From contig NZ_CP014167.1 in NCBI RefSeq assembly GCF_001685395.1, positions 3,601,501 to 3,665,500 on the forward strand: a DNA stretch of 64,000 bases, in the 5' to 3' direction. This document shows positions 1-8,090 of the stretch, piece after piece. Numbering within the stretch: position 1 is the stretch's first letter; every line of letters begins with the position of its first letter. The notes beneath the pieces were generated by a model, which made no database searches, had not been told where the DNA came from, and saw only the letters and a program-made list of their open reading frames with translations. The translations under genes and the position numbers were made by a program. The DNA is from Paenibacillus yonginensis (lineage in GTDB: Bacteria; Bacillota; Bacilli; Paenibacillales; Paenibacillaceae).

Positions 1-973
1 TGTCCCTCAGGAAACTAAAGCCGAGGAACTTTCGGTTCCACGGGCGGTCTACCGCACTTTTCTCTCGATTCACTTTCAGTTTCAGCTTTCCTTCTACAAA
101 GCGTGTTACCGACTCCATGACGCGTTCGCCCGCACGTTTGCTGGCGACGAAGATGTTGCAGTCGTCCGCATAGCGGACAAATCGCAGTCCTCGTTCCATT
201 AGCTCCTTGTCCAAGTCATCCAGCAATATGTTCGCTAAAAGCGGACTCAGGGGCCCACCCTGCGGCGTTCCTTCTCGGCTGCGCTCCAGCTTTCCATCTA
301 CCATCACTCCAGCGTTCAGGTAGGCACGGATCAGTGTCAGCACTCTTTTGTCCTCCACTTTCCGCGCCACTCTTGCCATCAGTATGTCGTGGTTTACCCG
401 GTCAAAGAATTTCTCCAGATCGAGATCCACGACCCATCTCAGGCCGCTTTGGATATATCTTTGGGCTTGTTTCACGGCGTCGTGGGCACTCTTTCCCGGT
501 CGAAAGCCATAGCTATACCACGAGAATTGCGTGTCAAAGATCGGGTTCATGACTTGTAAAAGGGCTTGCTGGAGAAAGCGGTCCATCACGGTCGGGATGC
601 CTAACAGCCGTACATCGCCTCCGGGTTTGGGGATTTCCACCCGTTTGACTGGCGCAGGTCTGTAGGTACCTGCTAGAAGTTTAGCTTTCGCCGATTCCCA
701 GTGTGTTTTCAAGTAAGCTTGTAGATTCGCTACCGTTACTTGGTCCACACCGGGCGCTCCTCCGTTCTCTACCACTCGTTTATAGGCGAGCCGAAGGTTA
801 TCTCCTTCGAGCATTCGCTCCAGCAAGTTGTTCTTTGCTTCGCGAGAGGAAGGGGCGACTTGTGCCGACAAAGAACTCGGCGCTCCGGCATACCCTGGCG
901 GCTTCACCGCTTCTCTTTGCCGCAAGCTCTCTGGCGAGATATTCTGCTGTCGTTGCTCTTCGTACGAACGCAT
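1..973 (-). CDS. Group II intron reverse transcriptase/maturase (partial, N-terminal 324 residues)
   Basis: This is the intron-encoded protein of copy 1 and would splice and mobilise its host intron RNA. The visible part contains the reverse transcriptase fingers and palm, with the GTPQGG motif near residue 236 and the catalytic YADD near residue 268. It starts at ATG 973, nine bases or so after GGAGAGAGG. It is the same protein as the complete 463-residue copy at 56664-58055; the one base difference inside the shared coding part (position 2) is synonymous (Asp). The thumb/maturase X domain lies off the left edge. The frame is intact as far as it can be read. Confidence 0.93.
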   Translation of the reverse strand, partial: MRSYEEQRQQNISPESLRQREAVKPPGYAGAPSSLSAQVAPSSREAKNNLLERMLEGDNLRLAYKRVVENGGAPGVDQVTVANLQAYLKTHWESAKAKLLAGTYRPAPVKRVEIPKPGGDVRLLGIPTVMDRFLQQALLQVMNPIFDTQFSWYSYGFRPGKSAHDAVKQAQRYIQSGLRWVVDLDLEKFFDRVNHDILMARVARKVEDKRVLTLIRAYLNAGVMVDGKLERSREGTPQGGPLSPLLANILLDDLDKELMERGLRFVRYADDCNIFVASKRAGERVMESVTRFVEGKLKLKVNREKSAVDRPWNRKFLGFSFLRD

Positions 974-1385
974 CGGTTTCCTCTCTCCTTTCGGTTCAGC
1001 CCTTCCGTAGGCTGTTGCAACAGCTTACGTACTATGGCCTCTGCTGACTCCTGCCGGTTCAGCGTAGCCTCTCGGCTACGGTTACAAGTTTTTTTTTTCT
1101 TGCCTATCCGGCAGGCCTCCCCAGATAAGAACGTCATCTTTCCGCCCGCAACCACTGGAGTCTACAGGATTAGCCCTTGGCGGCTTTGGATTTCGTTGTG
1201 TATGGGCAACTCATCCGACTGTTCCTGCCTCAAATCCAGTTCGTGTACCTTGGCTCGTGCTTTTGCCTCCGGCTTCCTTCAGATTCCACCTCACGATGGA
1301 CACCCTTGCCCTTGGCTAATGGTAGGCGCTCGCCAGCCCCCATTCGGGACTTTCACCCTAGAGATGACGCCCATGCTGGGCGTAC
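1..1385 (-). mobile_element. Group IIC intron, copy 1 (3' part lies outside the window)
   Basis: The intron 5' end is at 1385, where the minus strand reads GTACGCCCAGCATGGGCG, the class C 5' form known from the Oceanobacillus iheyensis intron. It is followed by the ribozyme 5' domains (about 974-1385) and the maturase gene. Positions 1-1385 match 57083-58467 base for base as far as I could compare, except at 2 (versus 57084) and 1222 (versus 58304). The insertion point is six bases past the T-run of the salA terminator. Domains V and VI are beyond the left edge, so completeness of this copy cannot be judged. Confidence 0.93.
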
Positions 1386-1391
1386 CATGCC

Positions 1392-1423
1392 AAAAAGGAC
1401 CGACCCTCGGGTCAGTCCTTTTT
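1392..1423 (-). terminator. Rho-independent terminator of salA, overlapping its stop codon
   Basis: On the minus strand AAAAAGGACTGACCC pairs with GGGTCGGTCCTTTTT around a GAG loop. The TGA stop of salA lies inside the left arm, so the last codons (Lys-Lys-Asp) form the base of the stem. The group IIC intron begins seven bases after the T-run ends. Confidence 0.9.
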
Positions 1424-2533
1424 GCATTTTTCGATGATATGGGCAGCTGTCTCGGCAAAAATAGCTGCCGTTTTGGTGTCTGCCTTGTAAACCGAAGGCG
1501 AAAAATCCGGCTCGGACAAATGGTTGTCCGGAGCGCCAAGCGGCACTTGAGCCAACAGCTCAGTATGCAGCGTTTCAGCCAATCTGGCTCCCCCGCCCCG
1601 GCCGAATATATAGTCGCGTTCCCCGCAGGAGGAACATTCGTAATATGCCATGTTCTCGACCACGCCAAGCAGCTCATGATCGGTCTGCAAAGCCATAGCA
1701 CCCGCCCTGGCGGCCACAAACGCTGCAGTAGCATGCGGAGTAGTCACGATGATCTCCTTGGTCTGCGGAAGCATCTGATGCACGTCCAGCGCTACATCGC
1801 CCGTGCCCGGAGGCAGATCAAGCAGCAGGAAGTCCAGCTCGCCCCAGTTGACGTCCGCCAGGAACTGGCGCAGCATCCGGCCGAGCATCGGTCCCCGCCA
1901 GATGACCGGGTTATTTTCCCGTACAAAGAAGCCCATCGACATCACTTTGACGCCAAAACGTTCAACCGGCATAATCACGCCGTCTTCTACCTGCGGAGCC
2001 TCCTCGATGCCCATCATATCGGGGATGCTGAAGCCGTAAATATCAGCGTCAATCAGTCCGACCCGTTTGCCCTGACGGGCAAGCGCCACGGCCAGGTTAG
2101 CGGTAATGGTGGATTTCCCCACCCCGCCCTTGCCGCTGGCTACAGCAATAAAAGTCACACCGGAGGCCGGATCCATCAGCGGAAGCTTCTCAAGGCCTAC
2201 GCCATGCCCCTTCAGACTGCCGCCTCCGGGTCCCACTTCATTGTCGTTAGCGCCGTTTGCCGGAGGCAAGCCGACTTTTTCCCGTTCACTGTCTGACGCT
2301 TCTCTGTACCGGACATGAAGTTCAACCGCGCCAGCCTGGGTAAGACGGGCTTTAATCTCATTATCGAGCCTGCTCTTCATATCATCAGAAAGATCTGCCG
2401 TCACGACCGTCAACGAAATGCGGTTCTCTTTCACCATGACGTCTCTGATCCACTGCATTTCGACCAAACTCTGTTCAAATCTCGGGTCTGCAACCGGTCT
2501 CAAAGCGGCCAGAACCCACTCTTTTGTAATCAT
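1412..2533 (-). CDS. salA: Mrp/NBP35-family P-loop ATPase (SalA-like)
   Basis: A 373-residue cytosolic ATPase. Residues about 5-80 resemble the MIP18/DUF59 domain. The deviant Walker A GKGGVGKST lies at 134-142, followed by DADIYGFSIPDMMG. A CSSC pair near residue 300 matches the metal-binding cysteines of the family. Mrp proteins are proposed Fe-S cluster carriers; the B. subtilis orthologue SalA is known as a regulator that acts on scoC expression, and the same cwlD-salA order is found there. Start is ATG 2533 after AGAGGTG. A TATAAT-like element lies at 2589-2594, but I see no good -35 partner. Confidence 0.9.
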   Translation of the reverse strand: MITKEWVLAALRPVADPRFEQSLVEMQWIRDVMVKENRISLTVVTADLSDDMKSRLDNEIKARLTQAGAVELHVRYREASDSEREKVGLPPANGANDNEVGPGGGSLKGHGVGLEKLPLMDPASGVTFIAVASGKGGVGKSTITANLAVALARQGKRVGLIDADIYGFSIPDMMGIEEAPQVEDGVIMPVERFGVKVMSMGFFVRENNPVIWRGPMLGRMLRQFLADVNWGELDFLLLDLPPGTGDVALDVHQMLPQTKEIIVTTPHATAAFVAARAGAMALQTDHELLGVVENMAYYECSSCGERDYIFGRGGGARLAETLHTELLAQVPLGAPDNHLSEPDFSPSVYKADTKTAAIFAETAAHIIEKCKKD

Positions 2534-2608
2534 GAAAGCACCTCTATTTGTTCTATTTCAAGCTGTGACTATTTAGAATGTGCTTTATATTATACATGAT
2601 TCGCCTAA

Positions 2609-3364
2609 TCAAGTGGAAGGTTTCGCTTTCTCGCCGGCCTCATACCGGAGAATGCCCTTATAGATAGAGGCGGCCACTTTGCGTTGATAGTCTTCATCTC
2701 CAAGCAGCTTGGACTCACCCGGATTGGAGAGGAAGCCGACTTCGACCAGCACCGAAGGAATCTTGAGCTCCTTGAGCAGATAAACGTAATCGGCGCTTTT
2801 GGCTACACGGTCGGTATTTTCCAGATTGGTGCGCAGCTCCTCCTGGACTAAATCGGCCAGAGCCTGGCTTTCCGGGTGGCTGGGATGGTAAAAGGTCTGC
2901 GCGCCTCTCCATTTGCTCGAAGGAATGCTGTTCATATGAATGCTGACCATCAGCTTGGCTTCCTTCTCTTCAATCAGGCGGACCCTTTTCTTCAAATCCT
3001 CGGTTTTCCGTTTGCTGTAGCTGCTAGTGTCCGGATTGGCCAGGTCTTTGTCTTCCTCACGCGTCATATAAACGACGGCTCCGGCCTGCTGCAGATAATC
3101 CCGCAGGTACAGCGCCACGGAGAGATTGATATCCTTCTCGATAATGCCGTCCCGGCTTTCCGCTCCCCCGTCCGGCCCCCCATGGCCCGGATCCAGCGCA
3201 ATAACTTTACCTGCAAGCGGCAGGCTCCAATAATTGGAGACTTTCTGTACCGGAACCTCATAAAACAGGACACCCGCCAGCAGGGCAAGGAGAACGGCGC
3301 TGAACAAGATTCGTTTGAGGTTGCTGAGGGAAATCCACAGCGTAACTGTTTTTCTTGGCTTCAT
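2609..3364 (-). CDS. cwlD: N-acetylmuramoyl-L-alanine amidase CwlD
   Basis: A 251-residue Amidase_3 zinc hydrolase. A hydrophobic segment at about 18-38 serves as signal or anchor. The catalytic domain opens with ALDPGHGGPDGG (zinc His), has the second metal region around the glutamate of GIIEKD, and has the third metal ligand in SIHMNS. In sporulating bacilli CwlD cleaves peptide side chains from muramic acid in cortex peptidoglycan so that muramic delta-lactam can form, which is needed for germination. Start ATG 3364 follows GGAGGTGG and a run of seven T. The gene sits between sat and salA, and its upstream region has an unusual overlap of terminator, promoter and ribosome binding site. Confidence 0.95.
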   Translation of the reverse strand: MKPRKTVTLWISLSNLKRILFSAVLLALLAGVLFYEVPVQKVSNYWSLPLAGKVIALDPGHGGPDGGAESRDGIIEKDINLSVALYLRDYLQQAGAVVYMTREEDKDLANPDTSSYSKRKTEDLKKRVRLIEEKEAKLMVSIHMNSIPSSKWRGAQTFYHPSHPESQALADLVQEELRTNLENTDRVAKSADYVYLLKELKIPSVLVEVGFLSNPGESKLLGDEDYQRKVAASIYKGILRYEAGEKAKPST

Positions 3365-3420
3365 AAAAAAACCACCTCCGTACCCATATAGACTCTAATC
3401 ATCTATATGGGACAAGGTGG
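3365..3420 (-). terminator. sat terminator hairpin that also encloses the cwlD ribosome binding site
   Basis: Minus strand: CCACC (3416-3420) pairs with GGTGG (3372-3376), and CCCATATAG (3403-3411) pairs with CTATATGGG (3383-3391). The structure is followed by seven T (3365-3371). The right outer arm is part of GGAGGTGG, the only good Shine-Dalgarno of cwlD, so in a transcript coming from sat the site would be both terminated and base-paired. Confidence 0.8.
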
Positions 3421-3430
3421 ACAAATATGC
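3402..3430 (-). promoter_or_regulatory. Candidate sigma-E promoter of cwlD
   Basis: GCATATT at 3424-3430, a 14-base spacer and CATATAGA at 3402-3409 resemble the sigma-E elements (ATATT / CATACA-T) of sporulation genes in the mother cell. cwlD is known to be expressed under sigma-E in B. subtilis. The predicted start (near 3395) falls in the loop of the terminator hairpin, past its left arms. Confidence 0.6.
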
Positions 3431-3442
3431 CGATTTTAAGGG

Positions 3443-4612
3443 TTATTGCACGGCCTGTTTGGACATTCCGTTAATGAGCACTTCGGCTACTTGCGGACGC
3501 GTAAACTCCGGAGGCGGACATTGTCCGTCCCTCAGCAGCGCACGAACTTTAGTGCCGGAAAGAGTGAGATGGTGTTCTTTGCCGTGCGGGCAGGTTTTGC
3601 TGGTGGCCATGCTGCCGCATTTCAAGCAGAAGAAGCTGTGCTCAAAGAACAGCGTCGTTATACCGATCTCTTCCGGCGTAAAGTTACTGAAAATCTCCTG
3701 AGCTTCATACGTGCCGTAGTAGTCGCCGACACCCGCATGGTCACGTCCGACGATAAAGTGGGTACAGCCGTAATTTTTGCGAACCAGGGCATGGAAAATG
3801 GCTTCACGAGGACCCGCATAACGCATAGCTGCCGGGAACACGCCAAGGAACGCCCGATTCTGCGGATAATAGTTCTCCAGCAGCACCAAATAACTGTTCA
3901 TCCGGATATCAGCAGGAACGTCATCGGATTTGGTTTCTCCGACCAGCGGGTTAAGGAACAAGGCATCCACGATTTCCATGGCGCTCTTCTGGATGTATTC
4001 ATGAGCGCGGTGTACCGGATTGCGGGTCTGGAAGCCAACTACGGTTCTCCAGCCTTTCTCGGCAAAGATCCGACGGGTTTCGGATGGGTCAAAATAAAAC
4101 TCTTGGAAACGTTCGGGGCTCGGACGGTTCAGCACAGTGACAGGACCGCCCACGTAGAGGGGCGAGCGCTCAGAAAGCTTTTTTACGCCAGGATGCTCAG
4201 GGTCATCCGTCTTGAACACCTTGCGAGCTTCCTCCTGCTGATCTACGCTGTAGATGCTTTGAACCTCGATCAATCCATAGATGATCCCATCTGACTGCCC
4301 CACCAACGCGGCATGTCCGCCTATAGAAAGGCTCTCTCTCTCCTCCTCCGTCACGGAGAGGGTGATCGGTATGCTCCAGACCGTGCCGTCCGCCAGACGC
4401 ATCTCATTCACGACAGAACGGTAATCCTCTTCATTAAGAAAGCCCGTCAAGGGCGAGAAGGCGCCGACCCCGATCAAGTCCAGATCCGATACAGCCCAGC
4501 TGCTGACTGCAATACGCGGCAGGTCCGCCGCTTTCCGTAAAAGCTCTTCCCGCTCGGCGCCTTCGCTGAGCCGGTTCACCAAAGTACCGCCATGAGGTAA
4601 AATTGCCGTCAT
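3443..4612 (-). CDS. sat: Sulfate adenylyltransferase (ATP sulfurylase)
   Basis: A 389-residue monofunctional enzyme that makes adenosine 5'-phosphosulfate (APS) from ATP and sulfate, the first step of assimilatory sulfate reduction. The active-site signatures [11 protein letters not shown] and GRDHAGVG are present. A CLKCG...TCPHG pair of cysteine motifs near residue 330 is typical of the bacterial zinc-containing form. No APS kinase domain is fused. It lies 15 bases downstream of cysH and is presumably co-transcribed from the promoter before cysH. Full length and start (ATG 4612) agree with the family. Confidence 0.97.
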   Translation of the reverse strand: MTAILPHGGTLVNRLSEGAEREELLRKAADLPRIAVSSWAVSDLDLIGVGAFSPLTGFLNEEDYRSVVNEMRLADGTVWSIPITLSVTEEERESLSIGGHAALVGQSDGIIYGLIEVQSIYSVDQQEEARKVFKTDDPEHPGVKKLSERSPLYVGGPVTVLNRPSPERFQEFYFDPSETRRIFAEKGWRTVVGFQTRNPVHRAHEYIQKSAMEIVDALFLNPLVGETKSDDVPADIRMNSYLVLLENYYPQNRAFLGVFPAAMRYAGPREAIFHALVRKNYGCTHFIVGRDHAGVGDYYGTYEAQEIFSNFTPEEIGITTLFFEHSFFCLKCGSMATSKTCPHGKEHHLTLSGTKVRALLRDGQCPPPEFTRPQVAEVLINGMSKQAVQ

Positions 4613-4627
4613 CCTTTGCGCGCCCCC

Positions 4628-5320
4628 TTATTTATGCAATCCGCATTCTGTTTTCTCAAAGCCTGACCAGCGGCCCGCTCGTGGATCCTCACCCGGCATC
4701 ACCTGACGTGTACACTGCTCACAGCCGATGCTTGGGTAATTCTGATCATGCAGCGGGTTGTAAAAAACCTCATTCTCGCGGATATAGTTCCATACATCGT
4801 CCGAGGTCCAATCGGCAATCGGGTTAAATTTAACCAGCCCAAACTTCACATCATATTCAATCTTCTTGGCATTGGCGCGGGTCGGCGCCTGATCACGACG
4901 GATGCCTGTAATCCAGGCTTCATACTTGGATAAAATACGAGTAAGGGGCTCCACCTTGCGAATGTTGCAGCATGCGGTAGGATCGCTGTTCCATAGCTCC
5001 GCCCCATGCAGCTCAGCCTGTTCTTCCGGCGTAAGCAAAGGAGATACGCGAACAAAATCAATTTCGTATTTCTCAGCCAAGGTATCCCGGGTTAGATAAG
5101 TCTCTTTGAAATGATAATCGGTATCCAAATAAAAAATATCGGTCTTCGGGCTAATCTTCTGCAACATATCGACCAGAACAACGTCTTCGGCCCCGAAGCT
5201 GCAGGCGAAAGTAATGTTCGGAAATGTTTCGACGGCCCAGGCAATAACCTCCTGCGCGCTGGCATTCTCCAGCTTCACCGCTTGCTCCGCAATCAGCTGC
5301 TCTTTCTCGAGTAAATTCAT
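4628..5320 (-). CDS. cysH: Phosphoadenylyl-/adenylyl-sulfate reductase (4Fe-4S type)
   Basis: A 230-residue PAPS reductase-family protein that reduces activated sulfate to sulfite with thioredoxin. It has CC near residue 116 and CEQC near 199, the four cysteines that hold a 4Fe-4S cluster in APS-using enzymes and in the dual-specific B. subtilis CysH. The C-terminal ECGLHK carries the catalytic cysteine. I chose ATG 5320 (MNLLEKEQ) because GGGGGAG is placed eight bases before it; an in-frame ATG at 5341 lies upstream of that site. No cysC is nearby, which together with the cluster motif favours direct use of APS. Confidence 0.95.
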   Translation of the reverse strand: MNLLEKEQLIAEQAVKLENASAQEVIAWAVETFPNITFACSFGAEDVVLVDMLQKISPKTDIFYLDTDYHFKETYLTRDTLAEKYEIDFVRVSPLLTPEEQAELHGAELWNSDPTACCNIRKVEPLTRILSKYEAWITGIRRDQAPTRANAKKIEYDVKFGLVKFNPIADWTSDDVWNYIRENEVFYNPLHDQNYPSIGCEQCTRQVMPGEDPRAGRWSGFEKTECGLHK

Positions 5321-5401
5321 CCTAATCGCTCCCCCATGCATAAATTCTCTAACCCTTTAATGCAAGCAAGTCCTACTAAACTAATGTGAATTGTTAAAAT
5401 T

Positions 5402-5430
5402 AAAGTACCATTACCCCTAAATTATGTCAA
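5402..5430 (-). promoter_or_regulatory. Sigma-A promoter of cysH-sat
   Basis: TTGACA (5425-5430), 17 bases, TACTTT (5402-5407), about 80 bases before the cysH start. No S-box (SAM) riboswitch is recognisable between this promoter and cysH. Confidence 0.7.
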
Positions 5431-5482
5431 TCCTATTCCTAAAAATAAGGATCAAAATTAGCTCACAGCACCTTTTGAAGGC

Positions 5483-5514
5483 AAAACAAAAACCCCTGGC
5501 CATAAGGCCAAGGG
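5483..5514 (-). terminator. Terminator after rpsI
   Basis: Minus strand CCCTTGGCC and GGCCAGGGG form a strong stem with a short loop, followed by TTTTTGTTTT. It closes the rplM-rpsI transcript. Confidence 0.92.
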
Positions 5515-5542
5515 CTTCTGAATCCTTGATACACAAGGGATA

Positions 5543-5935
5543 TTAACGTTTCGAGAACTGAGGAGCACGGCGAGCTGCTTTGAGGCCGTATTTCTTACGT
5601 TCTTTCATACGTGGGTCACGAGTCAGGAATCCGGCTTTCTTCAAAGCAGGACGGAACTCAGGGTCTGCTTTCAGCAGAGCTCGGGAGATACCGTGACGGA
5701 TTGCACCGGCTTGACCGGAAATGCCGCCGCCGTTAGCGATAACGATAACGTCGTAGCTGTTCAAAGTTTCAGTAAGGTTCAAAGGTTGTTTGACAATCAG
5801 TTTGAGAGTTTCCAAACCAAAATATTCGTTGATATCACGCTTATTGATGACAATGCGTCCTTCACCCGGTACAAGGCGAACACGAGCTACCGAATGTTTA
5901 CGACGACCTGTCCCATAGTATTGTACTTGTGCCAT
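5543..5935 (-). CDS. rpsI: 30S ribosomal protein S9
   Basis: A 130-residue protein of the 30S head. The basic tail ending in [12 protein letters not shown] reaches the ribosomal P site in known ribosomes. The N-terminal [16 protein letters not shown] is the S9 signature. It follows rplM after 20 bases, the usual L13-S9 pair. Start ATG 5935 is preceded by GGGAGGAC. Confidence 0.98.
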   Translation of the reverse strand: MAQVQYYGTGRRKHSVARVRLVPGEGRIVINKRDINEYFGLETLKLIVKQPLNLTETLNSYDVIVIANGGGISGQAGAIRHGISRALLKADPEFRPALKKAGFLTRDPRMKERKKYGLKAARRAPQFSKR

Positions 5936-5955
5936 GAAACTGTCCTCCCTTTTAA

Positions 5956-6393
5956 TTATCCGCGAAGTTCGTAAACTTCAGGTTTTTGTGCTGCATGTGG
6001 ATGTTCAGTGCCAGCGTATGCTTTCAGTCTCAGCTTCATTTTCTCGCCTTGACGTGTTTTAGGCAGCATGCCATGTACAGCGGATTCGATCACACGTTCA
6101 GGTTTAGTAGCAAGCAGATCCTGAGCTACTGTCACTTTCAAACCACCTGGATGCAGGGAGTGACGGTAGTATTTTTTGTTTTGCATTTTCTTGCCGGTCA
6201 AAGCAATTTTCTCGGAGTTTATTACAACTACGAAATCCCCAGTGTCCACATGAGGAGTAAATTGTGGTTTGTGTTTGCCGCGAATCAGCGCAGCTACTTC
6301 ACTTGCCAAACGACCCAAAGTTTTGCCTTCAGCGTCAATGATGTACCATTTGCGCTCAACTTCGTTTGGCTTCGCCATATAGGTGGTACGCAT
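5956..6393 (-). CDS. rplM: 50S ribosomal protein L13
   Basis: A 145-residue protein of the large subunit, an early assembly protein. I start it at ATG 6393 ([16 protein letters not shown]), which matches the family N terminus and follows AGGAGG by eight bases; in-frame ATGs upstream (6411-6420) precede that site. Its long leader may carry the L13 autoregulatory element of Firmicutes. Confidence 0.97.
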   Translation of the reverse strand: MRTTYMAKPNEVERKWYIIDAEGKTLGRLASEVAALIRGKHKPQFTPHVDTGDFVVVINSEKIALTGKKMQNKKYYRHSLHPGGLKVTVAQDLLATKPERVIESAVHGMLPKTRQGEKMKLRLKAYAGTEHPHAAQKPEVYELRG

Positions 6394-6420
6394 GAAAAGA
6401 TCCTCCTTCATTCTCATCAC

Positions 6421-6584
6421 AAATCGTCTTTTAGTATACGGGCAAATCTCCGGTATAACCGTTCCATATCATCCGTATATTTATGTTCGTTCGTTGATTA
6501 TTCATAGTTAGATAAAGCTAAATTGTTAAACATTTTAACGCGTCTCTTGACTGGGGGCCGTGGGATAGCCATCAAGAAAACACA
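6421..6584 (-). promoter_or_regulatory. 5' leader of rplM, candidate L13 leader element
   Basis: About 190 bases separate the promoter from rplM. Near its 5' end the minus strand has CTTGA and TCAAG arms (about 6546-6576) enclosing GGC and GCC arms. L13 leaders that bind L13 are known in this position in low-GC Gram-positives; I assign this one by position and structure only, not by a covariance model. Confidence 0.45.
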
Positions 6585-6590
6585 ACTTAT

Positions 6591-6619
6591 ATTCTACAGG
6601 ATAAAAAGTAAATACGCAA
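6591..6619 (-). promoter_or_regulatory. Promoter of rplM-rpsI
   Basis: TTGCGT (6614-6619), 17 bases, TAGAAT (6591-6596). Confidence 0.65.
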
Positions 6620-6745
6620 GCTTTTTCGCGCATTTATTCCACTGAAAACTCAGATTAAACCTGAGAAATTCCCACCTGCTAAAAGCCCGATGTAGAACAA
6701 GAGAATCGGCCATGGGAGACGTTGGGCGTTTGGCGTTGTTATCAA

Positions 6746-7087
6746 TTAATCAAACAAATCTCCGAACACATCCAGAACCGACTTTTTCTTCTTGCGCTTA
6801 AAGTGCCCCTGCCCTGAGTGAGAGTCATACCCTTTGTCCTGCTTATAGGAAGGATCCGCAGAGCGGCGTTTGTCCTCATCGTGATCATAACGGCGGTCAT
6901 CCCCATCATAACCACGGCTTTCTGTCCATTCGTTAAAGGCAGGACGAATTTCGCGGATCCCGCCAAGCAGCTTATCCAACTCCCCGCGGTCCAGCCACAC
7001 GCCTTTGCATTCCGGACAAACGTCGATCAAAACACCATCCTTCTGGATTTCCTTCATACGCACATCATGACAAACGGGACATTTCAT
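6746..7087 (-). CDS. TFIIB-type zinc-ribbon protein
   Basis: A 113-residue protein. Residues 1-45 form a zinc ribbon with CPVC (3-6) and CPEC (24-27) and the continuation KGVWLDRGELDKLL, which is the zf-TFIIB (PF13453-like) domain found in many small bacterial proteins of unknown function. Residues about 55-113 are charged, low in complexity and probably disordered, with Asp/Arg/Tyr-rich stretches and a KRKKKKS cluster before a short hydrophobic tail VLDVFGDLF. Start ATG 7087 follows AAGGAGGG. It lies alone between truA and rplM. No specific role can be assigned. Confidence 0.75.
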   Translation of the reverse strand: MKCPVCHDVRMKEIQKDGVLIDVCPECKGVWLDRGELDKLLGGIREIRPAFNEWTESRGYDGDDRRYDHDEDKRRSADPSYKQDKGYDSHSGQGHFKRKKKKSVLDVFGDLFD

Positions 7088-7160
7088 AATAATGGAGCCC
7101 TCCTTGGTCTTTTGTAAAGTATACGTAAAGATCAGGATGAGGTTTCAAAGGAACAGCTAT

Positions 7161-7961
7161 TTAACAGCGCTCCTCATTTCCTTTTAGCTCTATGGCATCA
7201 TACTCTACACTCCAAAGCATTAAACCTTTGCTCTCCGCAGTAGGACCGGCCGCTTTGCGGTTGACTGCTTCCAGAATGGTTTTTATATCCTCCGGCTTGC
7301 GTTTCCCCTCGCCTACCTCAAGCAGTGTGCCGACAATAATACGGACCATATGCTGAAGGAATCCATTCCCAGTGAGCAAAATATGAATGATACCCTGCTC
7401 ATTTGAGCCAGAATAAACAGGAGAGGTTTCGACCTCAAGTGTGGCCTCATAAATCGTGCGGACATGGCTGGCTTTGGTCGAATGGCGGGAAGCAAACGAA
7501 GTGAAGTCGTGTGTACCGACAAGATAACGAAGTCCTTCGCGCATGGCGGCAGTATCCAACTTGCCGGGGTGGTGAAGCTGGTAGTTCCTCCAGAACACAT
7601 CCGGCACCCGGTTACCGTTGATCGTATACCGGTAGGTCTTCCGTTTGGCGGAGCGCCTGGAGTGGAAATCAAGCGGCACCTCGGCAGCCTCAATAATACG
7701 GATATCCGCAGGCAGACGGCCATTTAACGCCATACGCCAGCGCTCAATCGGAATTTTGGACGAGGTCATAAAGTGGAACGGCTGCTGCCGGGCATGCACA
7801 CCGGCATCCGTGCGGCCGGAGCCATGGATTTTGATAACTTCGCCGGTTAATCCCTTGATGGCCTCTTCAATACAATCCTGAACCGTATTGCCGCCCGGCT
7901 GGGTCTGAAACCCGTAATAGTTGGTGCCGTCATAGCAGACTGTCATCAATAAATTACGCAA
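7161..7961 (-). CDS. truA: tRNA pseudouridine(38-40) synthase
   Basis: A 266-residue enzyme that isomerises uridines 38-40 in the tRNA anticodon arm. The motif GSGRTDAGVHA contains the catalytic aspartate (Asp52 with this start). I place the start at TTG 7961 (MRNLLMTVCYDG) because GGAGG is eight bases before it; a GTG at 7976 overlaps the Shine-Dalgarno. In B. subtilis ecfA1-ecfA2-ecfT lie between rplQ and truA; here they are absent and a terminator stands in their place. Confidence 0.95.
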   Translation of the reverse strand: MRNLLMTVCYDGTNYYGFQTQPGGNTVQDCIEEAIKGLTGEVIKIHGSGRTDAGVHARQQPFHFMTSSKIPIERWRMALNGRLPADIRIIEAAEVPLDFHSRRSAKRKTYRYTINGNRVPDVFWRNYQLHHPGKLDTAAMREGLRYLVGTHDFTSFASRHSTKASHVRTIYEATLEVETSPVYSGSNEQGIIHILLTGNGFLQHMVRIIVGTLLEVGEGKRKPEDIKTILEAVNRKAAGPTAESKGLMLWSVEYDAIELKGNEERC

Positions 7962-8013
7962 CTTGTTGTCCTCCACATTTTGTTCATCCTCGTTCTGGAG
8001 GGAGCTTAAACAG

Positions 8014-8061
8014 AAAAACTCTCCGATAGCTGAGCCAAGCGGCAGCTGCTACAGAGAGTTT
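8014..8061 (-). terminator. Terminator of the S10-spc-alpha superoperon
   Basis: Minus strand AAACTCTC and GAGAGTTT plus inner AGCAGCTG/CAGCT arms form a long hairpin followed by TTTTTC. It ends transcription after rplQ. Confidence 0.9.
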
Positions 8062-8090
8062 ATCATTACAGCCAGGTTAGAAAGGTAACC

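Noticed and set aside
740..2296. A 518-codon plus-strand frame running through the intron and antisense to salA
   Set aside because: The first part lies in the intron ribozyme and the rest is opposite the well-supported salA gene; no domain is recognisable.
2575..2608. A salA promoter with TATAAT at 2589-2594
   Set aside because: No acceptable -35 at 16-18 bases; it may be an extended -10, but the TG is wrongly placed, so it is not listed as a feature.
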